NCBI GenBank assembly: GCA_016630955.3
Contig: CM049985.1
Span: 1,550,001 to 1,614,000 of the forward strand
From: Didymella arachidicola
Taxonomy: Eukaryota > Ascomycota > Dothideomycetes > Pleosporales > Didymellaceae
Length of the DNA: 64,000 nt
Direction of reading: 5' to 3'
The position numbers and the translations under genes are program-made. The notes beneath the pieces were generated by a model, which saw only the letters and a list, made by a program, of their open reading frames with translations, did no database searches and was not told the DNA's origin. This document shows positions 55,772-64,000 of this stretch, piece by piece. How positions within the stretch are numbered: position 1 is the first letter of the stretch; each line of letters begins with the position of its first letter.

Positions 55772-57258
55772 TCACATGACACCACAGCTAGCTGCATCAG
55801 GTGCAACGCCTTTCTGCTGCCGCAAGTGCGCAGCAGCCTGCCCAATGAAGTCACCCGTTTTATGGAAGCAGACCCGATTGCCCTTTGCATCGCGCACTGC
55901 CTCACCGATGCTGGAGTCATAGGCCTGGCCAGTGTGGCTGTCCTTTGCAGGACATTTGAGGCCATCGATTGCTTTCTGTTCCAAATCAGGTACTACTTTG
56001 ATGTCAGTATACCATACAGCTAGGTAGAGGCATGAGACTCACAGGTCGCAACGTATGCCAGGAACTCGTCAACAGCATGACGGCTTGGGAGTGTATCGGC
56101 AGATTGATCTTCGAGCAGAACGGACGACAGCTTCTCCATGCGAGTGATAGTTTCTGGACGGACACCCTTGGACATCTCCTTTTGTTCGACTGCGAGGATG
56201 GCGAGTGGTTTGGCTAGTGGGTGCATAAAGATTCCCTTTACATCTCTTGGAGTGAACATCTGCTTGCTGAGTGGATTGCGCAGCACTCCGCTGCCGGCTT
56301 CGATGGCAGCTACCAATTCTTCCATGTCCCATGCGTAATTGTCCTCCGTCACATAGAAGTTCGAGCGCGGTATGTCTTTGACCTCGTCGCCGTACATTGT
56401 CTCGGTGTTGACGTAGTTGCGGCCGAGTTGCTCATGTTCCATGTGCATGAGAGCGATCTCGCAGTGAATCTTGAGATCGTCAGGCAAAGCGACTTCCAAC
56501 GCGGCTTTGCGTTTGACAATCGCATCGCGGAGCTCATCAGCGACTGTATCCGTGACGTGTCGAATGGTCTTCTTGTGCCACTTGATCGCATCCTCCAGGT
56601 CGGTGATAGCGATGCTTAGTGAATCTTGTGGGTTATCTCGCATAGACCGTGCAGTCGTCCGCGGGGTGCAAAGCTGCATAGAGGCGCTCGCCTGTCCATT
56701 TACTATTCGCTGAATTCTGGCTGTGTTGATCGAAGAAGGGGTTTGCGCTTTCTTCTGCAAAGCCTGCAGATGCAGCAGATCTGTAAGGATGGACCCGGCT
56801 CTCGATCGCAAATTTTGATAACCTGTGGTCAATTCCTGACGTGCTGCGTCGAGTTCATCGCCAAGTTGGGGACCAGCATGGTCTGTCTTTCTCTCCTTCG
56901 CCTTCGCTATAGCGGAGTTCTTCTTGTACCGCCCACTCTTTACGTCCCAGACTAGTCCTTCGTCGGTGCTTTGCCCCTTGAAGGGCTTTGGCGCCGGCGG
57001 CAATATTCTGTCCACTTCAGGTGGTTCGGACTTCTTCTCCAACAGATCGAGGAATTTGACGACGTCAAAGTCTCCGGGTACCAGCGTGCGGAGCTCTTTC
57101 GTGTTGTCTAGAGCGGCGTCGACCCATCCAACAGAGATGTAGTGCTCAACGAGCAGCTTCCTGGCAGCAATTGCAGGTGGATGTCGAGATGTCTCCTCCA
57201 TCAACTCTCCAATCAAAATCATGTCTGGATCTCCAGATCCAGCATTGCCCGAAACCAT
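55772..57258 (-). CDS. conserved-looking two-exon protein of unknown function (TPR-like N-terminus, coiled coil, Cys/His-containing end)
   Basis: Exons are 57258-56043 and 55992-55772. The 50-nt intron (GTGAGT donor, ACTGACAT branch, TAG) joins AYVATLPDLEQKAIDGL with the phase kept, for 478 residues. A frame-open extension to 57327 adds 23 residues. The N-terminus (LMEETSRHPPAIAARKLLVEHYISVGWVD) has the look of paired TPR-like helices. A linker and a coiled coil (about 150-210) follow, then the block LHCEIALMHMEHEQLGRNYVN-type sequence, then FYVTEDNYAWDMEELVAAI, RNPLSKQMFTPRDVKGIFMH and VLLEDQSADTLPSRHAVDEF. The end carries LKCPAKDSHTGQAYD and NRVCFHKTGDFI, a Cys/His arrangement that could bind metal. 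I recall similar fungal proteins but no function. It lies directly upstream of the PARP-domain gene on the same strand. Confidence 0.8.
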
Positions 57259-57327
57259 AGCTATCGCTCTTACAGAGATCGCGCCCGGTAGCGCGCAGGA
57301 TGCCAAAGTCACAGAGGGTAACAGCAC

Positions 57328-58662
57328 AGGCTGACGAAATGTTGAAACTCAAAAGGCTTAAGGCACGTTATCGAATGTTGCATGACACCTGGCATGACAC
57401 CTGGTGAAAGTGAGAGTGAACCATGGGGCTGTTGACTCGATAAGGCCGTAGCGGAGACTAGTGTCTGCGCCCACGCTGGCATTGCTGAGGTGCCGCCCCA
57501 GTTCAGTCTGTGTTGACATGATCGTCGCGCCGGCTGTAGCCTGTGGGGGCTCAGCGCTTGATGCGCCTGACATATCCAAGATACACATTCGGTGACCGGA
57601 GATGGGAATGCTGTTCGTGGAAGGCTGAGCCGGCAGTCGAGAAGGCGAAGCATTCTAGTCTAGGCCTGGAACGGCTAGTCCCCAACATCACCACCTCCCA
57701 ATGGCCGACGCGCTGAATGTCAATCGAGACCTTCTCAATTAGAGACTTGAAAGAGGAATAGGAACAATATGTTTTCGTTGGGAACATACATAAGTAATTC
57801 AGATCTGGACTCTGATCGGCACCACGTGAAGCCGTACTCATCGTGAGCTGCAGATTTGGTGCTGAAGCAGGGCTCGTTACCACATAAAACATAACCACTG
57901 AAAAATACCCGCAGACTGAGATGACTCAGGTCACTGAGGTGTGATACCTCATGTCAGGAAGCTCGCAGCCGCATGGGGCTGCAAATTCAGGCCAGTCGGG
58001 GAAACAATAACAATACCCCTTCGGACAAACCGTCTACGGATTGCAGCCTCGACCCCTCCTTGAAACCGCAGACTTCACGAGAGCTGACTATGCAGCTTTG
58101 CTCTTTCGCTTCTCTGTGCCCTTCACCCTAGTCCGCCCTGTCGCTGAATCTGAGTACACGTCTGCCGTAGCGGAAGGGGCAGACCATTGCCGTGTGAGGA
58201 GACTCGTGGTCGTCTGCAACCATCAGGGGACGTTCCAGGGTTCCAGCTCCAGAAGATGGAGTGGTGGCGATGTAATGGCTGGAGGAGATATATCTGACTC
58301 AGTCCGGGTGGTAAAGTTTAGAGCTGGGTGTTGCGAGCTGGATTCTGTCCTGGACATTTCTCAAGCGCGCTCATGCTGGATGGCGATATATGGGTGAGTA
58401 TCGAGGAATACAGTTAAGCTGTAGTAGGGAAACCGGGTGATGCACAAGTACTCGCAGGCTGTTCTATCCATCCGTTGAATGGCATTTTGAACTTTCAGGT
58501 GTATTGCACGCAAACAGCGCTCTAAGAATACTAGCTACACATGTGTGCTGTAGACACAGTGGAATACAAATTTGTACAACAATTCCCAGTTCCCTTCCCC
58601 CATCCAATTACCAACCCCAATGCCTTCCCAATGCAATCTCTTCCTAGCACACCACGCCATCT
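57328..58662. other. intergenic, no gene recognised
   Basis: About 1.3 kb between two minus-strand genes. A 12-13-nt direct duplication (CATGACACCTGG) lies near 57380-57406, just upstream of the unknown-function gene. No coding sequence with family resemblance is seen. Confidence 0.5.
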
Positions 58663-61162
58663 CTAAAACCTCAACTCCATATTCTCGCCCACAAACGACC
58701 CATTAGCAAGTCCATGGTTTGCAGCCTCCTTCGCATGCTGGAGCGCCTGATACTTGAACCCAAAGTTCAAACACAGCGCCACCGCCAACCCAACCGCGAC
58801 AACCAGCGGCCCAGTCAGGGCATCGAAATCCTTCCCGCTCCTCTCGCGGATCAGCTTGCTTCTGTACCAGTACATGGTGTACCCCCAGCCCAAGGCGAAC
58901 ACCGCAATGGAGGTGTACACGACTGCAAGGGCGCGAGCGATGTTGTTGCCCTTGCCAGCAGCGTTGTACAGACCGAGAGACAGCGACGCAAGCAGGACGC
59001 TGACGTGCTGCCACTTGATGAAGGTGCGCTGGTTGGCGAGCCAGACCTTTGCTTCGACGCGGACGGGGCCTTGGTCTTTGATCCAGACGCCCGGGGCGGA
59101 TATGCCGGGGGGCAGCTTGACGCGTCTTTGCTGCTTCTTGGCGTACTTTGAGGTGGAGAAGGAGGGGAAGAGTTTGGCGAGGCCGTTAGTTTTGCCGCTT
59201 GCGTGGGGCGAGATTTGCGTGAGTCCCTCTTCGTCGCTGTCGGGTTCTTCGTTCGCGCGGGACTCTTCTTGGCGCGATTCGAGACGGGACGCAGGGAGAC
59301 GAGTGACGGGCATTGAGTGCGCGGCGGAGCTAGGCGCGACTTGAGCAGCGGATCCTCTCTTAGGGGCGGAGCGGGCAGCGGCTGGCGACCCCACAGGTGA
59401 TGTGATACTACGGCGGAATGAGGGGCTTGCCGCTGTGCCGAAGAGAGAACCAACTGCGAACTCATCCTCGGCCGCTCTGCGCTTGCGCTCTTGCTCGTCG
59501 TCAAAGGCCTGTTCAGGCTCCTTGCGGATGTCATCCTCAACCTCGCTGAGCCAGAAGGGGAAAGTATTGACGTTGTCTTCGAAGAGTTTTGCGACACCGT
59601 GGACGAACTTGGAGAAGCGAGGTGCTTCCTTGACAAGGTGGGAGTGGATAAGGTCTTCGACCCATTCATACTTCTTCAGACCCTTGACCTTGATCTCGAG
59701 CAGCGCGAAGGGGAACTTGTGAATCTCGCCCTTCTTAAGATTCTTGAACGGAAACTCCATGTTGCTGTTGTCGATATCGCGCCTGTGCCAATCATCGGGC
59801 TCACGGCACGGCCTGTCCATGTCCAGGGCATCCTCGCGGATGAGAGCGAGGTTAGTGTCGAGCGAGATGCGGACACTGTCGTTGCCGGGGATCTGGAAAG
59901 CGGTACGTGTGTAGTTGGCGCGGAGCACAGGCTGGAGATCCTTCTCTTTGATGAAGCCTTGGATGTCTTCGACCGCCTGCTTCAGATCATCGATCTTCTT
60001 CTGGTCCTTGTTGGGCCTGTATTCGAGCTTCTCGATGCTCTTCTCCATGTGGTACTTGTTTTCGAGGAACGACTGGATGTACTTCGCCTTTATGGGGAAG
60101 CGGACCTCCGCACTGGCATTGCCCTCCTTGATGACCTTCTTCTCGAACATGATCTCGGGCTTCTCGTTGAGCTGGCCATACCATCTCAGGCGAAGCGAGG
60201 AGGCGTTCTCCTTGCCGTTGACCTTGTCCGAGTAGAGGGAGAAGTTGGGGTTGTCAAAGTAGATGGAGGTGATTGTGGGGTCACGCTGTGAACCGTCGGC
60301 GATGTTGGCAGATTGAGGGTTGTAGACGAGGACGGGCAGGCGGCGAAGAATGACGGTCTTGACTTCGAAGAGGTTGTCCATGTGAACCCAGACTGTCTCG
60401 TTAGCATGTAGACAACGATAGGTAGGGAAAGTGCTTACACTTGTATGAGGTGAAACCCTCACCAGCAGTGCTGTCCTCGGAGAACGACAGGGCCTCCTTG
60501 CTCTTACCCTCGAGGCTCTGGCGCACGAACGAGTACAGCGCCGACAGCCTGTACAGCAGCGGCGAGGCGTCTTCGGTCTGCAGCGGGTGCCTGGCCAGAC
60601 GGGCATCGATGAACGGGCGCAGCTTGTACGACTTGCCGCGCAGCTTGTCGTGCTTCTTGGTAGCCTTGATGATGGCGGTGAAGTTGATGCGGCTGAAGGC
60701 CTCCAGCTCCTTGACCTCCTTGGTGACCTTGTCCAGCTCGACGAGGACGTCCTTCAGCAGCTTCTCGCGCGCCTCCTGGCTGAGCTCGGTCTGCTTCTTG
60801 CGGCCGTCTTCCGCCGCCTCTGAGAACAGGCCCTCGCCGTCGTTGCTCTTCTTTCCGTCCTTGTCGTCATTACCCTCCTTGCCCTCCTTGTCGTCCGCCT
60901 TCGGTCCAACGGCCAACGGCTCAAGCTTCTTCTCGCAGGCCGAGGTGCGTTCGCGCAGCCTCTGGGAGACATCGAGGATGAAGCCATGCACCTTCTCGAG
61001 CTGCACATTGGCGAGCTCATCGACAAACGCACTCTCGTCCTCGGCGGTCCAGCTGTCGTCGTCCTCGTTGTCCTTGAGCAGCTTCTTCAGCTTGTCATAG
61101 TCAATGTACTGCGCCTTCCACGGCGGGTACACGGTCTTGCGGAGGGTGGTGCCGAACTTCAT
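58663..61162 (-). CDS. VTC4: vacuolar transporter chaperone, SPX-VTC-VTC1 architecture (VTC4-like polyphosphate polymerase)
   Basis: The VTC complex makes polyphosphate from ATP and moves it into the vacuole. Exons are 61162-60439 and 60392-58663 (46-nt intron), joined as SYKFWVHMDNLFEVKTVIL, for 817 residues. The SPX domain (about 1-240) starts MKFGTTLRKTVYPPWKAQYI and carries the Lys-rich inositol-pyrophosphate surface (FTAIIKATKKHDKLRGKSYK). The central triphosphate-tunnel domain shows ITSIYFDNPNFSLYSDKV, LRLRWYG with its paired arginines, FPFALLEIKVKG with the conserved Glu, and LVKEAPRFSKFVHGVAKLF. A disordered linker follows, then the VTC1-type membrane domain with three hydrophobic segments (from WLANQRTFIKWQHVSVLLAS). 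VTC4 rather than VTC2/3 is favoured by the tunnel residues and by the DNPNF and SLYSDKV wording, but the choice among paralogues is an inference. Confidence 0.88.
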
Positions 61163-61795
61163 CGTTGCGCGCTGCTATGGATGCGGCGGATGCCAATGGC
61201 GTGGGGTTGGGTCAGCGCGAGCTGCAGGTGAGATCGTCTTGCGCCAGAGATCTCTGCGTCGCCAGGGAAGCTGGCACTGCGGAGCTCTGTGATGTTGCTG
61301 CTGCGATTCCTTGGCCAATCGGCCGCCATAGACAGGCACGTGTGACCGCTGCGTTACGGCAACGGTTAGCGCAGCATTACTTCGCCCGTAAGACATGGGT
61401 CACAGAGCCTCAACAGTGTCAACACGCACATGCAGTGAGAAAGCTTGAGCTGAATTGGCTTTGCATTTCCGTGTCTGCGGTCTACGTATTTGAGAGCATG
61501 TACGGGCAATTTTCGCTTGCAAATAATCATGTTCCTGCGCTTGCCTGCTCTGTTCACTGCCAGCGTCTACATACCGTCGCAAGGGCAACCAGTCCAACAT
61601 GCACCCCTGTCCATGAATAAAATAAGATTCAACATCAACATCAAAAAATAAAATTGATATTACAGCTTTCTACATGAGCTCATAGCGCGTGCTTTACAGT
61701 GTCTTAGCATAAGACGAACGTCAATCGTACCACTCAGCGGCAAGTCAATGCCATCCATGTAATCCAAACGCCAGTATAGGCACATCTCCTCTTCA
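61163..61795. other. intergenic, VTC promoter side and SEC16 3' side
   Basis: About 630 bp between two minus-strand genes. It contains the expected VTC promoter, and A/T-rich sequence near 61620-61660 fits a 3' UTR of SEC16. Nothing else is seen. Confidence 0.45.
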
Positions 61796-64000
61796 TCAAT
61801 TGCCCTGCGCCATGACATCGACGTAGCGCCCGGCCTTCTTCTTCTTCGCTGCAGGACCCTTCCTGGGCGCTGCAGCGCCCAGTAGATCGTCAATGCTGCT
61901 AGCATTGCTCATACGGCTGCCAGGCCGAGAAGGTGGACCAGACGCGAGCCGTTCGAGCGCAGGAGACTTTGCGGCACCTTCGTTGTCTGATGGCATGCCA
62001 GGCGTGCTTGATCGCGACGGTATGCCCATTGGTGGCGGCATTGATGAGCTCCTTGGAGGCATCGAGTTTGGCGGAGGCATCGAATTTGGTGGCCGCAGGC
62101 CTGTCGACGGTGGTCCGATTGGCGGAGTGCCGCCTGATGCGCTTCTAGGTGCTCCAGGTGGTCCGCCTCGTGGTGGGGGAGGTGTCGCCGTAGGCTTACT
62201 TGTATCAGGGGCGCCTGCCTTCTTGTTGATCCACTTCTTGAGCTCGGGGTCGTAGACGAAGCTGTTCTCTTCTCCGAGCTTGGCCTTGATCGGACCTGGG
62301 CCTTGTTGCGCCAGGTTGGGATCTTTCTTGAACCAGCCCCCGAACCATCCCTTCTTCTGAGCGGCAGCCTCCTTGTCCCGCTTCGCATCTTCTTCGGCCG
62401 CCTTGCGGAAAGCCTCGTCTGTGGCGCGGTCTGCGTCCGACTTGCCGCTTGACTTTCCACTGCTGATCTTCAGAGCCGAGGCGCGAACAGCGAGGTCATC
62501 ATCGTCGTCATCGTCCATAAAGGACTTCTTCTTCGGCTGTGCCTTGTCCTTCTCTTCGTCCTCATCAGGCTCGGGCTCGTATGGAGTGTATGATGGTGGC
62601 TCGTACGAGCTAGTAGAAGGCTCGTAACCTGATGATGGCTGGTAGCCAGTCGACGACTGCTCGTCATCCGCCCGAGCCTCGCTTGATTGAGCAGGCACCG
62701 GGTCATCAAAGCTGGCTTGAGGAGGTTGGTATCCACCAAATGCAGGAGCAGAAGCAGATTCCTCGATTGGAGGTGTTGGCATGTAGGGACTGCCGTACGA
62801 GAGCGCCGCGCTGGGTTCGGGACGAAGAGGCGAGTACGACTGGGTCTTGCCCTGCAAACGCTGGCTATTCGGGCTGAGCATTGCCTGGCCGGGAGTGTAT
62901 GGACTTGATGGCTGTGACGCAGGCATGTAAGTGTCTGAAACAGAGCGAGCAGAGTCCATAGACGGTCGTCCCTCAGGCTCGTATCGTGAGCGCTGTTGCT
63001 CAGCAGAGATTCGTGGCGCATAAGTGCTCGAGGCGTTCGAGGGAGCGTAGCGCGAGTTGGATGGTGCCGACGGCTGAGGTGCCGGTGCCCCATAGCCAGC
63101 ATATGCTCCATACAAGTCTGCGCTTGACTGTGACGGTGTGATGTTTGGGCTGTTGCCAGCGATCTTAGCAAAGGGACCAACTTCTGCTCCAGCTGAGAGA
63201 TTGCCGGAGGCTTCGTCATCATCTCCCGCGATGAAGCTGTTGAACTTGGAAAGCAGAGAGCTGCCGACCTTGTCCATGCTCACTCCCTTGAGGATCGACG
63301 AACCATCCTTGGGTGATTGAGAGAGGCGTCGACTCAGCTCGTCAAGACTACCGATGAAGCTTGCGTTGTAGTAGGGAGACAGCTTGGTAGTCGCCTTCAT
63401 ACTTGCAGCGATAGCGTCACAGTACGCTTGCGCGTCAGCCCGGTACCCATACTCGGCCAAGCGATAGGCATGCGCAAGCTTGTACGATTGCAGGTGCGGC
63501 AATACAAATGAAGACGTCGGCGCCGAAAGTGACAGAGCGAACTCATACACTTCCGTCAACAAGACAGGCTCCATATCGAGACCGAGCTCAAGGGGGTTTT
63601 GCTTGTGGTCTGCACCAATGAGGACTAGATCGGCCTGCGGATCGTCTGGTCCATTGACCAGTGCAACAGCACGGGCGAAAATGAAGCACACGTGTGCAGC
63701 TTCGATGCGCTCGTACTGTACCAGGAGTCGACCAAGGGATAGCAGAGCCGCAACGTCGCCATCACTGCGGTTGTTCCAAATCAGCGCCACAGTCTCACGC
63801 CACTTGTCCAAGCCTTGCACAGCGTTCTGTGTTGCGCCGGCACCATCTGTACTCATCATTTGGAAGCCGGCACGAGCAGATGGTGGTACAAGCTCGTCGA
63901 TGCAGTCCTGGTGGTTACCTGCAAACACTTCGTACAACACCGCCAGAGACTGGTTGTTGCCTCCAACCTTCCTGACCTCTTTACGGACGAATTCTTGAAC
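61796..64000 (-). CDS. SEC16: COPII coat assembly protein SEC16 (C-terminal half, runs off window)
   Basis: Sec16 organises ER exit sites and scaffolds COPII assembly. The frame is open to the right edge, giving about 734 residues of the C-terminal portion. From the edge it reads FVRKEVRKVGGNNQSL, LYEVFAGNHQDCIDELVPPSARAGF, then WRETVALIWNNR, AALLSLGRLLVQYERIEAAHVCFIFARA and LQSYKLAHAYRLAEYGYRADAQAYCDAI, the end of the helical ACE1 domain. A long Pro/Ser/Tyr-rich disordered region follows. The conserved C-terminal patch reads KKGWFGGWFKKDP, IKAKLGEENSFVYDPELKKW and INKKAG, the Sec12/Sec23-binding end of fungal Sec16. The central and N-terminal parts lie beyond base 64000. Identity is secure. 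Confidence 0.94.
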   Translation of the reverse strand, partial: VQEFVRKEVRKVGGNNQSLAVLYEVFAGNHQDCIDELVPPSARAGFQMMSTDGAGATQNAVQGLDKWRETVALIWNNRSDGDVAALLSLGRLLVQYERIEAAHVCFIFARAVALVNGPDDPQADLVLIGADHKQNPLELGLDMEPVLLTEVYEFALSLSAPTSSFVLPHLQSYKLAHAYRLAEYGYRADAQAYCDAIAASMKATTKLSPYYNASFIGSLDELSRRLSQSPKDGSSILKGVSMDKVGSSLLSKFNSFIAGDDDEASGNLSAGAEVGPFAKIAGNSPNITPSQSSADLYGAYAGYGAPAPQPSAPSNSRYAPSNASSTYAPRISAEQQRSRYEPEGRPSMDSARSVSDTYMPASQPSSPYTPGQAMLSPNSQRLQGKTQSYSPLRPEPSAALSYGSPYMPTPPIEESASAPAFGGYQPPQASFDDPVPAQSSEARADDEQSSTGYQPSSGYEPSTSSYEPPSYTPYEPEPDEDEEKDKAQPKKKSFMDDDDDDDLAVRASALKISSGKSSGKSDADRATDEAFRKAAEEDAKRDKEAAAQKKGWFGGWFKKDPNLAQQGPGPIKAKLGEENSFVYDPELKKWINKKAGAPDTSKPTATPPPPRGGPPGAPRSASGGTPPIGPPSTGLRPPNSMPPPNSMPPRSSSMPPPMGIPSRSSTPGMPSDNEGAAKSPALERLASGPPSRPGSRMSNASSIDDLLGAAAPRKGPAAKKKKAGRYVDVMAQGN

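Noticed and set aside
57259..57327. 23-codon N-terminal extension of the unknown-function protein
   Set aside because: Possible, but hydrophobic and unlike the following sequence; kept only as an alternative start.
59491..60291. 266-codon plus-strand frame opposite the VTC gene
   Set aside because: Leu/Val/Asp-rich antisense shadow of the VTC tunnel domain.
1..64000. CRISPR array, bacterial operon, rRNA or viral genes
   Set aside because: No direct-repeat/spacer pattern, no rRNA sequence and no viral-type proteins were recognised; gene structure is plainly fungal nuclear.

Overview
This is nuclear DNA of a filamentous ascomycete. The protein set and the very short introns (about 46-56 nt with GTRNGT donors and CTAAC/CTGAC branch-like boxes) fit Pezizomycotina. 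A Dothideomycete is my best guess from the look of the desaturase, Ser-rich membrane protein and EMC7 sequences, but this is an inference and was not tested. No bacterial or organellar features were seen.

Layout. 0-29 kb is a gene-dense housekeeping block: eIF6 (cut by the window edge), a Ser-rich membrane protein, RCE1 CAAX protease, TRM9 wobble-uridine methyltransferase, an NHA1/SOD2 Na+/H+ antiporter, the 75-78 kDa complex I subunit (with a GC-AG intron), an oleate desaturase, a Nudix hydrolase, the bifunctional purine enzyme ATIC/ADE17, a DHA1-type MFS transporter, an FCP1-like protein lacking one catalytic Asp, RRP36 and a BTB protein. 29-50 kb is gene-poor. It holds an alpha-glucoside/sugar permease, a Ser/Pro-rich putative regulator, a 217-bp MITE-like inverted-repeat element, one F-box-like gene and a decayed F-box-like relative, EMC7, and an intron-containing tRNA-Thr(AGU). 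Two spacers exceed 4 kb.

49.6-57.3 kb is the most unusual stretch. It contains a glycine-rich protein with an N-myristoylation-type start, a 1417-residue protein ending in a PARP6/8-type ADP-ribosyltransferase domain, and a two-exon protein of unknown function. The three are adjacent and none is an obvious housekeeping gene. I flag them as a candidate module, possibly defence, stress or allorecognition, but this rests on architecture and adjacency only. 58.6-64 kb returns to housekeeping genes: a VTC polyphosphate polymerase subunit (SPX-VTC-VTC1, VTC4-like) and the C-terminal half of SEC16.

Exon borders were fitted by hand from GT/GC-AG signals, reading phase and known family sequence. Where a splice choice is uncertain this is stated.
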